64,000 nt of DNA from Deinococcus sp. AJ005 (GTDB taxonomy: Bacteria > Deinococcota > Deinococci > Deinococcales > Deinococcaceae), in the NCBI RefSeq assembly GCF_009017495.1, contig NZ_CP044990.1:1445001-1509000 (forward strand), read 5' to 3'. A program made the translations under genes and the position numbers. Positions 1 through 11,140 of the stretch are shown one piece after another. The notes beneath the pieces were generated by a model. That model made no database searches, was not told the DNA's origin, and saw nothing but the letters and a program-made list of their open reading frames with translations. Numbering within the stretch: position 1 is the first letter of the stretch; each line of letters starts with the position of its first letter.

Positions 1-584
1 GTGGCGATGATGCTGGCCAGTAGCGCAACGCCCGCCACCCCGTACAGCGTCAGCCGCAGCCGCCGCAACTGCGCCGAGGCCGCCGTGTCTAAGGCCACGA
101 GCTGCTCGGTCTGCCCTGAGCGGTAGGTTTGGACCTCAGCGCGGATCGCGTCCAGAATCTTCTTGCCTGCCCCCGTCCTGACCAGGGCGCCCGCCTCGGC
201 CTCGCTGCGCTGGCGGGCGGCGATCTCAGGCAGGGCCACCTCGGTCTGCCAGCGGTCAATCAGGGTACGGACGCGGCCCAGGTGCTGGCTCCCGCCGCCT
301 GCCCGGTTCAGTGCGGCCAGTTCGGTGGGCAAGGCGGCGCGGGCGGCCTCATAGGGTGCCAGAAACTCTGGCTGCCCGGCGATGATATAGCCCCGCAAAC
401 CCGTTTCCAGATCCACCACATGCTGCATGACCTGACCGATATCCATCAGGCTGGCGCGGGTCTGGGCCGCCTGTTCAGTGGCCTGCACGCGGGCGTCCAG
501 TGTCCCCGAGAGCAGCACGAAGGCGGCCACCAGCAAGATCCAGAAAGGAAGCTGGGACAGCAGAAGCAGGCGGCGCAGGGTCAT
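1..584 (-). CDS. CHASE3-domain membrane sensor protein, N-terminal part (runs off left edge)
   Basis: An open frame starts with ATG at 584 and stays open to the window edge, giving about 194 residues without a stop. The first 27 residues are hydrophobic (LLLLSQLPFWILLVAAFVLL). An extracytoplasmic helical region follows, with the CHASE3 hallmark ETGLRGYIIAGQPEFLAPYE at about residues 59-78. A second membrane segment (LTLYGVAGVALLASIIA) lies at the cut end. CHASE3 domains are sensory modules of histidine kinases, diguanylate cyclases and chemoreceptors; the output domain lies outside the window, so the class cannot be told. A TAAAGT box sits 10 bases before the ATG. The gene runs in the same direction as trpA, 62 bases away. 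Confidence 0.85.
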   Translation of the reverse strand, partial: MTLRRLLLLSQLPFWILLVAAFVLLSGTLDARVQATEQAAQTRASLMDIGQVMQHVVDLETGLRGYIIAGQPEFLAPYEAARAALPTELAALNRAGGGSQHLGRVRTLIDRWQTEVALPEIAARQRSEAEAGALVRTGAGKKILDAIRAEVQTYRSGQTEQLVALDTAASAQLRRLRLTLYGVAGVALLASIIA

Positions 585-646
585 TCTGCCGCCCACTTTA
601 AAAAGGTGGAACGTGCGGTGTTCTTACAGCCTCAGAAGATTGAGAC

Positions 647-1443
647 TCAGCGCACGCAGCCGTCTGCCAGACTCTTTGCCAGCGCTGGCACATCATGGCC
701 CTCGCGCACCGCGTTGATGAAGGCGCTGCCCACCACCACGCCGTCAGCCAGATTCGCGACCTGATGCGCGGTCTGCGCGTCCTTGACGCCGAAGCCCACG
801 GCAATCGGGACATCGGTGTGCTGGCGGGCCAGTTCCAGCATGGCGGGAACCTCGCCCAGCGCCGTGCCTTCTCGCGCTCCAGTCACTCCGGTCACGCTGA
901 CGGCGTACAGAAAGCCGGTGCAGGCTTCGGCCACCAGCTTGATGCGCTCCGGCGTGCTGGTGGGCGCGATCAGAAAGGTGACGGCAATGCCGTGTTCGGC
1001 GGCCAGATCAGCGATTTCCAGGTCCTGGTCCGGGGGCAGGTCCGGGAGGATTAACCCGTCCACCCCAGCCTCCTGTGCCAGCTCCATGAATTTGCGTGGG
1101 CCGACGGCATAGATGGGGTTCACGTAGGTCATGATCACGATGGGCTTGTCGTGCCGGGTCCGCAGCTCTTTGACCAGTTCGATGGTGCGGCGCGTGCTGG
1201 TGCCGTCTGCCAGCGCCTGTTCACTGGCCCGCTGGATGGTGGGGCCGTCGCCCAGCGGATCGCTGTAGGGCAGCCCCACTTCCAGCAGATCGGCGCGGGC
1301 CAGCAGATCGTCGGCCAGCGCGGGAAAGGCGGCGGCACTGGGATACCCGGCGGTCATGAAGGGAATGAAGGCGGCGCGGCCCTCTGACTTCGCTTTCTCG
1401 AAGGCGGCACGGATGCGGGCCACACCCTTAGACTGAACAGCGG

Positions 1444-1447
<4 letters not shown>
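647..1447 (-). CDS. trpA: Tryptophan synthase alpha subunit
   Basis: TrpA cleaves indole-3-glycerol phosphate to indole and glyceraldehyde 3-phosphate and channels the indole to TrpB. The 266-residue length is normal. FMTAGYPS lies near the N-terminus. The segment [19 protein letters not shown] carries the catalytic Glu56 and Asp67, spaced as in E. coli Glu49/Asp60. A glycine-rich phosphate-binding region ([11 protein letters not shown]) follows near the C-terminus. The ATG overlaps the trpB stop codon by four bases (ATGA), so the two chains are probably translationally coupled and made in equal amounts. No other trp genes are adjacent. Confidence 0.97.
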
Positions 1448-2706
<1,259 letters not shown>

Positions 2707-2745
2707 GCCATCAGCGTAGGATTCTGCCAACGGGACAATGACGAG

Positions 2746-2770
2746 AAACTTAGACAACCTGTCTAAGTTT
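2746..2770 (-). promoter_or_regulatory. Perfect 11-bp inverted repeat in front of trpBA (putative operator)
   Basis: Arms AAACTTAGACA and TGTCTAAGTTT are separated by three bases, with no mismatch. On the minus strand a possible promoter overlaps it: TTGTCA, 17 bases, then TCTAAG. That is the usual place for a repressor site controlling trpBA. It also covers the last codons of gluQ. No U-tract follows, so it is not a terminator. The cognate regulator is not identified. Confidence 0.6.
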
Positions 2771-3677
2771 GTGACAACGATTTCATTGGGTGAAAAAGAC
2801 CAGTCTCGTAACACAGGGGGATCAGGTCCATAGCCGAAATCTCGTCTGGAACAGCGTTAAAGGGTAGCCAGCCCAGGCTCCGCACCAGCTCAGAGAGGAC
2901 TTTTCCCGGCGATTCACCCGCTTCGCGCAGGGCCATCAGGGGGGGCGCACCGTCCCGTTTAGCCAGACGCTCTCCCCGGAAGTCAGTCATCAGCGGGACG
3001 TGGAAATAACGCGGCGTGGGAAATCCTAAATCCCCCTGCAAGGCCACCTGACGCGGCGTGGCCGTCCACAGATCCGTGCCGCGCAGAATGTCGGTTACAC
3101 CCATGTCTGCGTCGTCCACCACCACGGCGAAGTGATAGGCAAATACACCATCATTGCGCTGCAATACGAAGTCGCCCACCTCTGAACCGAGATGCTGACA
3201 CAGGGTTTCGCTCGTCAGATCGTCAGAAACACAGACTGTCCGGTCCGGCACATGCCAACGCTGGGCTGCGGGACGGTCAGGATCACTTCCAGAGCGGCAA
3301 ATGCCCGGATAGATGTCCTCCTCCCCGTGCGGCGCTCCGGCGCTGGCCTGGATGGCAGCGGCGATTTCCTTGCGGCTACAGGTGCAGGGGTAAGTGTCCA
3401 GACGATTTAGAGCCTCGGCGTACAGTCCCAGCCGCCCCGATTGCCGGTATTCGGCGTCCCAGTCCAGGCCCAGCCACTCCAGATCGCGGCGGGTGGTGTC
3501 GTAGGCCCAGTTCCGCATTCGGCCTGAATCCAGATCTTCAAAACGCAAGATGTGGCGGCCTCCGTGGGCGCGGGTATGCAGCCACGCCAGCAGCGCCGTG
3601 CGGGCGTTGCCCAGGTGCATGGCCCCGGTGGGACTGGGAGCGAAGCGGCCCACCATCGGCTGATCCACCACGTTCAT
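2763..3677 (-). CDS. gluQ: Glutamyl-Q tRNA(Asp) synthetase
   Basis: GluQ-RS is a truncated glutamyl-tRNA synthetase paralogue that attaches glutamate to the queuosine base of tRNA(Asp). The 304-residue length fits a catalytic domain without an anticodon-binding domain. [13 protein letters not shown] is the class I HIGH-type signature. CTCS followed by YPGIC supplies the zinc cysteines typical of GluQ and Glu[10 protein letters not shown] corresponds to the KMSKS loop. It is divergent from the TauE-type gene with only 57 bases between the starts. The last codons (HPMKSLSQT) run into the trpB promoter palindrome. Confidence 0.94.
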   Translation of the reverse strand: MNVVDQPMVGRFAPSPTGAMHLGNARTALLAWLHTRAHGGRHILRFEDLDSGRMRNWAYDTTRRDLEWLGLDWDAEYRQSGRLGLYAEALNRLDTYPCTCSRKEIAAAIQASAGAPHGEEDIYPGICRSGSDPDRPAAQRWHVPDRTVCVSDDLTSETLCQHLGSEVGDFVLQRNDGVFAYHFAVVVDDADMGVTDILRGTDLWTATPRQVALQGDLGFPTPRYFHVPLMTDFRGERLAKRDGAPPLMALREAGESPGKVLSELVRSLGWLPFNAVPDEISAMDLIPLCYETGLFHPMKSLSQT

Positions 3678-3721
3678 GTGGGGGAGGCTAGCAGGATTGT
3701 TGGCGGAACCCTTACAACTGC

Positions 3722-3727
3722 TACAGT
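3722..3727 (+). promoter_or_regulatory. -10 box TACAGT of a leaderless transcript
   Basis: TACAGT lies seven bases before the GTG at 3735, with TTGGCG 16 bases upstream as a possible -35. Transcription would begin at or next to the start codon. This decides the GTG start of the TauE-type gene, which lacks a Shine-Dalgarno sequence. Confidence 0.55.
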
Positions 3728-3734
3728 CCTCTTC

Positions 3735-4487
3735 GTGCCCGGTCCTGAAGTCCTCCTCTACGGCCTCCCACTGGCCTTTCTGGCCGGATTTATAGACGCG
3801 GTGGCAGGGGGCGGCGGCACCATCACGCTGCCCACACTGTTTTTCATGGGGCTTTCGCCCGCGCAGGTGGTGGCCACCAACAAACTACTCGCCATCTTTG
3901 GTTCGGCCAGTTCAACCTTCCAGTACTGGCGCAGGGGGCATGTGGAGATCGCGTTGATCGTGCGTCTGCTGCCGTTTGCTGTGGTGGGCAGCGCGCTGGG
4001 CGCGTATCTGGTGCATTTCGTCAACCCGGACGCCTTCCGCACCCTGATCGGCGTGGTCATTTTAGGTGTGGGCGCACTGGTGCTGGTCAACAAGCGCTTT
4101 GGCCTGGAGGACCATTACCCCGGCCTGACCGCCCGCACGCTGGCCATCACACTGCCCGGCGCATTCATCATCGGCATCTACGACGGCTTCCTCGGCCCCG
4201 GCACTGGCACGTTTCTAATGTTCCTGTTCGCGCTGGCGGGCTTCAATCTGGTGGGCGCAAGTGGCAATGCGCGGGCCATCAATTTCGCCACCAACCTGGG
4301 AGCGTTCATCTTCTTTTTCATCGGCGGAAAGATGGTGTTCTGGATCGGTCTGCCGATGGGCGTCGCCAATGCACTGGGCGCAACGCTGGGCGCACGCATG
4401 GCGATGTTGCGCGGTAGCACCTTCGTGAAGTGGATTTACGGCGGCATCGTGCTGGTGGTGGCGGCGCGGCTGTTTCTGGGGAATTGA
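3735..4487 (+). CDS. TSUP/TauE-SafE family membrane permease
   Basis: This is a 250-residue, very hydrophobic protein with about eight membrane segments. It shows the internal pattern of the family: [23 protein letters not shown] near the N-terminus and the related [23 protein letters not shown] in the second half. Family members are linked to export or uptake of sulfite, sulfoacetate and related anions; the substrate here cannot be told. The GTG start was chosen because a -10 box ends seven bases upstream and the frame above it is antisense to gluQ. A decayed insertion element begins at the stop codon. Confidence 0.88.
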   Translation: MPGPEVLLYGLPLAFLAGFIDAVAGGGGTITLPTLFFMGLSPAQVVATNKLLAIFGSASSTFQYWRRGHVEIALIVRLLPFAVVGSALGAYLVHFVNPDAFRTLIGVVILGVGALVLVNKRFGLEDHYPGLTARTLAITLPGAFIIGIYDGFLGPGTGTFLMFLFALAGFNLVGASGNARAINFATNLGAFIFFFIGGKMVFWIGLPMGVANALGATLGARMAMLRGSTFVKWIYGGIVLVVAARLFLGN

Positions 4488-4886
4488 TAGACTGTCTGGA
4501 AAGTACATCACAGAGCGTGGAGGGGTAGGAATCTGGCCTGAAAAAATGCCGAGAATGCCCTGGTGCCCGAGTGATCTGAGCGAGGCAGACTGGGCAGTTG
4601 CCGAGCCGCTCGTCCCAGCCTCCTGTTTGGGTTGACGTCCAGCTACGTACCGCCGCTGCGACATTCTGAACGCCATCATCCATGTCACATGTGGCGATGT
4701 GTCCTGGCCAATGCTGTCATTGATTGTCCCCGCTGGAAAACGGTCTACGATTATTGCCGAATCTGGAAGCACGAGGGCATGTCTGAGCGTATCAACGACG
4801 CGCTCCACGTCTGGCAAATGTTGTTCTCATTCTCGCTTTACTCTGATGTTTATCGTTTTTCCAAACGATTCAATCGGAGTCTGTAT
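4487..4886 (+). mobile_element. Remnant of an IS5-type element joined to a dispersed-repeat end
   Basis: This stretch fills the space between the convergent ends of the TauE-type gene and dtd. It holds a broken transposase N-terminus (4546-4818) followed by about 85 bases that match the right half of the dispersed repeat at 39171-39306, including the shared end AACGATTCAATCGGAGTC then TGTAT. The left boundary is uncertain: ATAGACTGTCTGG at 4487 only loosely resembles the repeat terminus. Most of the transposase, including its catalytic region, is missing. Confidence 0.6.
4546..4818 (+). pseudogene. IS5-family (DUF4096-type) transposase N-terminal fragment, nonsense and frameshift mutations
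   Basis: Three stretches match the N-terminus of IS5-group transposases. From 4546: MPRMPWCPSDLSEADWAVAEPLVPASCLG, ended by TGA at 4633. Then, in the same frame: RPATYRRCDILNAIIHV to about SWPML. Then, after a frameshift, from 4722: DCPRWKTVYDYCRIWKHEG and MSERINDALHVWQ. The family pattern (SDLSDAEW, GRPR-x-LNAI, P-W-KTVY-Y, ERINDAL) is clear. The TGA sits where the family has GRP, consistent with a CGA to TGA change. Everything after INDAL, including the DDE catalytic core, is gone. It cannot be functional. Confidence 0.75.
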
Positions 4887-4891
4887 TACTA

Positions 4892-5332
4892 TTACTCCAA
4901 CTCCAGCGTGATCGTCACCGGGCCGTCATTGCTCAGGTCGATGACCATGTGTTCGCCGAAACGGCCCTCGCCTACCGTCAGGCCCAGGGCGCGTAGGGCG
5001 GCATTGAATGCACCGTACAGCTCGCGGGCGTGTTCAGGCGGGGCCGCGCCGGTAAAGCTGGGGCGGTTGCCTGCGCGGGTGTCGGCGTACAGCGTGAACT
5101 GGCTGATGCTCAGGATGCCGCCGCCTGTGTCCACTACGCTGCGGTTCATCTTGCCCGCGTCGTCGCCGAAGATTCGCAATTTGGCTATCTTGGCCGCCAG
5201 CGCCCGCGCAGTCTGTGTTGTGTCGCTCGGCGCGACGCCCAGCAGGACCATCAATCCCGGTCCGGTCTTTCCAGTGACCTCACCCTCCACGGTGCAGGTG
5301 GCGTGGTTCACGCGCTGAATGACGACTCTCAC
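4892..5332 (-). CDS. dtd: D-aminoacyl-tRNA deacylase
   Basis: Dtd hydrolyses D-aminoacyl-tRNAs (and glycyl-tRNA(Ala)) so that D-amino acids are not incorporated. The 146 residues match the family throughout: MRVVIQRVNHATCTVEGEVTG at the start, the active-site segment SQFTLYAD, and NDGPVT near the C-terminus, which forms the cross-dimer proofreading site. The start codon is GTG and shares one base with the TAG stop of the upstream DUF1844 gene (TAGTG), so the two are probably translationally coupled. The stop lies six bases from the end of the decayed IS element. Confidence 0.95.
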   Translation of the reverse strand: MRVVIQRVNHATCTVEGEVTGKTGPGLMVLLGVAPSDTTQTARALAAKIAKLRIFGDDAGKMNRSVVDTGGGILSISQFTLYADTRAGNRPSFTGAAPPEHARELYGAFNAALRALGLTVGEGRFGEHMVIDLSNDGPVTITLELE

Positions 5333-5619
5333 TAGTTGTCCTGCGGACTGGCATTGTGTGAACTGGTATTGAGCCGTTCACGCAGGCTGGACACGGCTTC
5401 AGTCAGCAGGTCGGCCTCAGCAAAATCGAGGTTGCCACGCGTCTTCTCGGCCAGCATGGTCAGCAGCTTTAAACTGCGTTCGGCGGTCTGGCGGGCGCGG
5501 CCCTCCTGCAACAACCCGTCGCGGGCGGCGCTGGCTGTGGCGGCGTTCAGATCGCCCAGCGCGGCCTCGGCGGTGGCCTGGAGAGAATTGACGAGTCCGA
5601 CGAATTCAGGATGGGGCAT
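5332..5619 (-). CDS. DUF1844-type small protein
   Basis: A 95-residue, mostly helical acidic protein beginning MPHPEFVGLVNSLQATAEAALG. Leucine- and alanine-rich helices follow, ending ERLNTSSHNASPQDN. The pattern (EFVGLVNSL ... A..TLKLLTMLAEKTRGNL...E) matches the short DUF1844 proteins found next to translation or cofactor genes. No function is established. The ATG at 5619 is preceded by TACACT with seven bases between, which marks the start over longer in-frame alternatives. The stop overlaps the dtd start, so both genes probably share one transcript. Confidence 0.75.
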   Translation of the reverse strand: MPHPEFVGLVNSLQATAEAALGDLNAATASAARDGLLQEGRARQTAERSLKLLTMLAEKTRGNLDFAEADLLTEAVSSLRERLNTSSHNASPQDN

Positions 5620-5626
5620 GGGCGTC

Positions 5627-5632
5627 AGTGTA
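5627..5632 (-). promoter_or_regulatory. -10 box TACACT before the DUF1844-dtd pair
   Basis: On the minus strand TACACT is followed by seven bases and then the ATG at 5619, so the DUF1844-dtd transcript is probably leaderless. Confidence 0.5.
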
Positions 5633-5803
5633 CGGGGCGGGGGAGGGCCGGGCGTCCTCCAGGATTTCAATTCTGGAATGGACATGCGGCGGTATGGCCA
5701 CTTTCACGCAGGTCAGGACCACAATCAGGTCCTTGCGTCAGCCACATCATCTGACGCCGATCAACCCAGAGTGACGCTCACCCACGCAGCAGGGGCCAGA
5801 ACT

Positions 5804-6488
<685 letters not shown>

Positions 6489-6505
<17 letters not shown>

Positions 6506-6905
6506 CTTCTTCAGGTATTTCTCCGGGTGATAGAGCTTCAGGGGCGGTCAGCTTGGGGCGGCGGCTGCGGGCCTCGCGGCGGGTTTTGGGGTCCAGGCCC
6601 ACCAGCAGAAAGAAGTTCTCCAGCGCGTTCTCGCGGCCTTTCAGATCGGGATATTCGTTCTCGGGCGTGCCTGTGGAAAAAGGAATGGTCTGATACAGCT
6701 CTAGGGCATGCGTAATCACGTCGTCCGGCGCGTGCTTCTCGGCGTAGGTGCCCAGCGCCACATAGACCTCGCGGCGGCATTCGGCGTGTTTCAAGAAGGC
6801 GTCCGGCCACGGCGTCTCGGGGGCGCGCAGCATGTCCTGGCGGGCAATCCGGCGGTAGTGCTTCAGACCTTGCAGGAGCTGATCGGTGGTCATGGGTTCC
6901 TTCAT
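6489..6905 (-). CDS. Conserved small protein of unknown function
   Basis: A 138-residue soluble, charged, helical protein starting [27 protein letters not shown] do not recognise a named family. The middle ([40 protein letters not shown]) and the basic C-terminal part ([16 protein letters not shown]) show no catalytic motif. The ATG at 6905 follows GGAGGACCG, a strong ribosome binding site, so this start is firm although the frame is open upstream. It overlaps the uracil-DNA glycosylase gene by 17 bases, which suggests one transcript. TATACT at 6964-6969 on the minus strand may be its -10 box. Confidence 0.75.
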
Positions 6906-7295
6906 CGGTCCTCCAGATCGGGCGGTTGGGCGGTGGGCAATCGGGCGGTGGTGGCCTGGGCCAAGTATAGGAGGCTGATCCTCCAGAAGTCCTCCGGTCT
7001 GTGTGGGTATCATCCTGGATCGGACCTGAAACCGGTCTCAGCGAACACACTTTTGGCACATGAGCAAAATGAGAGCGTGATAAATCGTGCAAAAGGGGTT
7101 CAGGCTGTGACTGTCAGCACTTTTGCTGCCCCTCCGAACATGAGCTGAAATCTGAGAAGCTTGAGCCAGACGCTGGATTCCCGCCTCATGTGTCTCTGGT
7201 CCGAACGCATAAACAACGTATAGGCGCATAAAGGTGACGTTTAAGTTCGAGAATTAAGAACAAATAAATAAAGTTGGGATAAACTTCTGGAGTCG
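6906..7295. other. 390-bp intergenic region between divergent genes
   Basis: No convincing gene is present. The left part carries the ribosome binding site and probable -10 box (TATACT, 6964-6969) of the leftward gene. The right part, about 7200-7290, is unusually AT-rich for this window (aataaataaagtt). It contains imperfect repeats such as TTAAGTTC and GAATTAAG and is probably the promoter and leader of the LysM-NlpC/P60 gene. I saw no known riboswitch pattern. Confidence 0.5.
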
Positions 7296-7922
7296 ATGAC
7301 TTACTCCCGCTTTCTTCTGCCCCTCGCTTTCGCCGCCCTGATCAGCCCCGCTGCACTGGCTTCCACGTATACCGTCAAGAGCGGTGACACCCTGTCTGCG
7401 ATCTCGCGGGCCACGGGTGTGGACGCCGGAACACTGATGCGCCTGAACGGCCTGAACAGCAGCACCATCCAGATCGGGCAGAAGCTGAATATCGGCGGGG
7501 CCACCGTTTCCGCGCCTGTCCGCGCTGCTGCGCCCGCCGCTACCAACTCTGGCGGCGCGTTCGTGCGGACTGCCGCTGCCCGCTTCCTGGGGGTGCGCTA
7601 CGCGCTGGGCGGCAGCGGCAGAAACGGCCTGGACTGCTCCAGCTTTACCCAGAGTGTGTTCCGCAGCATGGGCATCAGCATTCCGCGCACCGCTGCCTCG
7701 CAGTGGAACTCGGGCCGCGCGGTCAGCCGCCGTGACCTGCGCTCGGGCGATCTGGTGTTCTTCAACACCATGGGCCGCACTGCCAGCCATGTGGGGCTGT
7801 ACGTGGGTGACGGCATGATGGCCAACGCCAACAGCTACCGGGGCCGGACCGTCATCGAGCCGCTGTTCGCCAACGCGTACTGGGCCAGCCGCTACAACGG
7901 CGCACGCCGCATCATGAACTGA
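7296..7922 (+). CDS. Secreted LysM-NlpC/P60 peptidoglycan endopeptidase
   Basis: A 208-residue exported cell-wall hydrolase. Residues 1-22 are a signal peptide ending ALA-S. A LysM domain ([19 protein letters not shown] to IGQKLNIG, about 25-67) binds glycan. After an alanine-rich linker, the NlpC/P60 domain carries the catalytic cysteine (LDCSSF, Cys114) and histidine ([10 protein letters not shown], His165). Such enzymes cut stem peptides during growth or separation. CTGGAG lies just before the ATG, and an AT-rich leader precedes it. A strong terminator follows, so the gene is monocistronic. Confidence 0.93.
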   Translation: MTYSRFLLPLAFAALISPAALASTYTVKSGDTLSAISRATGVDAGTLMRLNGLNSSTIQIGQKLNIGGATVSAPVRAAAPAATNSGGAFVRTAAARFLGVRYALGGSGRNGLDCSSFTQSVFRSMGISIPRTAASQWNSGRAVSRRDLRSGDLVFFNTMGRTASHVGLYVGDGMMANANSYRGRTVIEPLFANAYWASRYNGARRIMN

Positions 7923-7937
7923 ACGCAGACCACCCTG

Positions 7938-7982
7938 GAAGGCTGGCGGACGACATCGACTCGTCCGCCAGCCTTCTTTTGG
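7938..7982 (+). terminator. Rho-independent terminator after the LysM-NlpC/P60 gene
   Basis: Arms GAAGGCTGGCGGACGA and TCGTCCGCCAGCCTTC (7938-7953 and 7961-7976) pair perfectly around a seven-base loop, followed by TTTT. Confidence 0.9.
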
Positions 7983-8005
7983 TCCGTCTTGCTCCCCTGC
8001 CCTGC

Positions 8006-8011
8006 TACCCT
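8006..8011 (+). promoter_or_regulatory. -10 box TACCCT of galE (leaderless)
   Basis: TACCCT is followed by eight bases and the galE ATG at 8020; there is no Shine-Dalgarno sequence. Confidence 0.5.
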
Positions 8012-8019
8012 GAGTCCCG

Positions 8020-9012
<993 letters not shown>

Positions 9013-9017
9013 GGGCG

Positions 9018-9023
9018 TAAAAT
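9018..9023 (+). promoter_or_regulatory. -10 box TAAAAT before the Uma2 gene
   Basis: TAAAAT is followed by six bases and the ATG at 9030, again a leaderless spacing. Confidence 0.5.
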
Positions 9024-9029
9024 AGCCCT

Positions 9030-9590
9030 ATGACAGACGCCGCTCCTCAAGCCATGACGGAAGCGGACTATCTGCGAACCGAGCGCGAGAGTCCCTACAA
9101 GCGCGAATACGTGGGCGGTTTCGTGTACCCGCTGCACGCTCAGGCAGGGGCCAGCGGGGAGCATGTGCGGCTCAGCGGGCGCATCATGGCAACCCTGTTG
9201 CCCGCTGCTGACGCCCAGGGCTGCCGCATTTACCAGTCCGATATGCAGCTCTCCGTCTCTGGTGCGTCCAGCTACTTTTACCCTGATGTCATGCTGGTCT
9301 GCGGCGCTGATCAACCGGGGCGCTATCACGAGTCGTCTCCGTGTTTTCTGGCCGAAGTCCTTTCAACAAGCACCGCGCACAATGACCGCCGCCACAAATA
9401 CGCCGTTTATACCGCTATCCCCACCCTGCAAACCTACCTGCTCGTGTCGCAGGACGAGCGTTATGTCGTGGAATATCAGCGCGAGGGCGAGGGCTGGACC
9501 ATGCGCGAACACCGGGACGCCGGACAGGTGGACGTTCCCTGTCTGGGACAGGTGCTGACTCTGGACCAGATGTACCGGGGCGTGCTTTAA
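9030..9590 (+). CDS. Uma2-family (DUF820) PD-(D/E)xK-like nuclease
   Basis: A 186-residue protein of the Uma2 family, which is expanded in Deinococcus and cyanobacteria and has a restriction-endonuclease-like fold. The core is present: FYPDVMLVCG (metal-binding Asp), FLAEVLSTSTAHNDRRHKYAVYTAIPTLQTYLLV (Glu, then Arg and Lys of the active site). Its biological role is not established for the family. It lies between galE and an M20 peptidase gene in the same direction, each with its own -10 box, so it need not share a function with them. Confidence 0.88.
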   Translation: MTDAAPQAMTEADYLRTERESPYKREYVGGFVYPLHAQAGASGEHVRLSGRIMATLLPAADAQGCRIYQSDMQLSVSGASSYFYPDVMLVCGADQPGRYHESSPCFLAEVLSTSTAHNDRRHKYAVYTAIPTLQTYLLVSQDERYVVEYQREGEGWTMREHRDAGQVDVPCLGQVLTLDQMYRGVL

Positions 9591-9594
9591 CCCT

Positions 9595-9600
9595 TACCCT
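9595..9600 (+). promoter_or_regulatory. -10 box TACCCT before the M20 peptidase gene
   Basis: TACCCT is followed by seven bases and the ATG at 9608, a leaderless layout. Confidence 0.5.
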
Positions 9601-9607
9601 GTAGGAC

Positions 9608-10954
9608 ATGACCTCAACTGATCTGAGCGCCCACATCGAACGCGGCCTGTCTGACCTGCGTGATCTGGTGGCCATGCAGAGCGTCTCCGCGCAGGGCCGT
9701 ATGTTGCCCGAGACGGCGGACGCCGTGACCGCGCTGCTGGAGGCCGAGGGCTTCACGGTGGCCCGTCATCCCGGTCAGGTGGCCCCGGTGCTGGTGGCCG
9801 AGGCTGGGGACGGCCCGTTTACCCTGCTGATCTACAACCACTATGACGTGCAGCCGGAAGACCCCTTGAACCTGTGGGATACCCCGCCCTTCGAGCTGAC
9901 TGAGCGCGACGGACGCCTCTACGGGCGGGGCGCATCCGACGACAAGGGTGAATTCGTCTCCCGACTGGCCGGACTGCGGGCGCTACGTGAGCGGCACGGT
10001 GGCCAGATCCCCCTCAAGGTCAAGTGGCTGCTGGAGGGCGAGGAGGAAGTGGGCAGCCCCAGCCTGGAAGCCTTCGTCAAGGACCACGCCGCCGAACTCA
10101 AGGCCGATGGTGTGTGGTGGGAATTCGGCAGCGTGACCCCCGAGGGGCGGCCCATCCTGTACGCGGGCCTCAAGGGGATCGTGTGTCTGGAATTGCGCTG
10201 CCGGGTGGCGGCCAGTGAGCTGCACAGCAGCACCGGGGCGGTGGTGGACAACCCGCTGTGGCGGCTGGCGAAGGCCGTGGCCAGCCTGCGCGACGAGACT
10301 GGACGTGTGACCATTCCCGGCTTCCACGACGACGTGCGCGAAACTTCTGAGGCGGATCGGGCCGCCATCGCCAGCATTCCCGGCCAGGGTGAGTCGCTAT
10401 ACGACGCCTACGAGGTCACGCGCCGCCTGGGAGCGTCAGAAGACTTCAACACCCGCACCAACCTGATGCCCGTGCTGAACGTCAACGGCTTTCACGGCGG
10501 CTACGGCGACGGCGGCAGTAAGACCGTGCTGCCCGCCGAGGGTTTCGTCAAGATCGATTTCCGTCTGGTGCCGGACCAGCACCCCGACAAGATCGTGGAA
10601 CTGCTGCGCGCCCATCTGGACGCCCAGAACTTAGGTGACGTGGAAATCGTCGAGCTGGAAAGCCACCAGCACCCGGCCCGCAGTGACTTGAATGACCCCT
10701 TCGTGCAGACCGCCGTAGCGGTGGCAAGGGAAGTGTACGGCCAGGACGCCATCCTCCATCCCAGCAGCGGCGGCAGTGGCCCCATGTACCCCTTCATGCA
10801 GCATGTCGGTGCGCCCGTGGTGGCGCTAGGCATCGGCAACGTGGCGGGTCGCGTCCACGCCCCCAATGAGAATGTGCTGCGCCGCGACTTCGAGACGGGG
10901 GTGCGGTACGCGCTGGAATTGATGGAGGCGCTGGGAAGCAAGACCAGGGACTGA
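9608..10954 (+). CDS. M20-family dipeptidase/carboxypeptidase
   Basis: A 448-residue di-zinc peptidase of the CNDP/Dug1-like branch of M20. Zinc ligands and catalytic acids are visible in order: YNHYDVQPEDP (His, then Asp), GRGASDDKGEF (bridging Asp), EGEEEVGSPSLE (catalytic Glu and zinc Glu). The dimerisation domain lies in the middle, and a C-terminal metal-binding region (SSGGSGPMYPFMQH) follows. It probably hydrolyses dipeptides or related amides in the cytoplasm, since no signal peptide is present. The exact substrate is unknown. Confidence 0.92.
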   Translation: MTSTDLSAHIERGLSDLRDLVAMQSVSAQGRMLPETADAVTALLEAEGFTVARHPGQVAPVLVAEAGDGPFTLLIYNHYDVQPEDPLNLWDTPPFELTERDGRLYGRGASDDKGEFVSRLAGLRALRERHGGQIPLKVKWLLEGEEEVGSPSLEAFVKDHAAELKADGVWWEFGSVTPEGRPILYAGLKGIVCLELRCRVAASELHSSTGAVVDNPLWRLAKAVASLRDETGRVTIPGFHDDVRETSEADRAAIASIPGQGESLYDAYEVTRRLGASEDFNTRTNLMPVLNVNGFHGGYGDGGSKTVLPAEGFVKIDFRLVPDQHPDKIVELLRAHLDAQNLGDVEIVELESHQHPARSDLNDPFVQTAVAVAREVYGQDAILHPSSGGSGPMYPFMQHVGAPVVALGIGNVAGRVHAPNENVLRRDFETGVRYALELMEALGSKTRD

Positions 10955-10964
10955 AAGAAATAGC

Positions 10965-11098
10965 TTTTATCCCCTCTCGCCGTGTGGGAGAGGGTGGAGC
11001 CGCGTAGCGGCGGGGGGTGAGGTGGCCACGGGCAGGCCGCAACTCAATACGTTGCCCAGTCGTTTCCCCCACCTCACCCGCCTTTCCCCACACTCTGC
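10965..11098. repeat. REP-like nested inverted repeats between the M20 gene and dxr
   Basis: The spacer is dominated by dyads. CCCTCTC (10972-10978) pairs with GAGAGGG (10988-10994). GCCGC-GTA-GCGGC follows. GGGTGAGGTGG (11015-11025) pairs with CCACCTCACCC (11069-11079). The outer parts (GTGTGGGAGAG and CCCCACACTCT) also roughly pair. No T-run follows any stem, so this is a repetitive palindromic element rather than a simple terminator. I saw no second copy in the window. Confidence 0.55.
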
Positions 11099-11140
11099 CC
11101 GTCCCGGATGCCTCATGCTGGGGTCAATGAGCGGACGGGC

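Noticed and set aside
7016..7295. ydaO-type cyclic di-AMP riboswitch
   Set aside because: The gene context would fit, but the conserved core sequences of that class were not recognisable.
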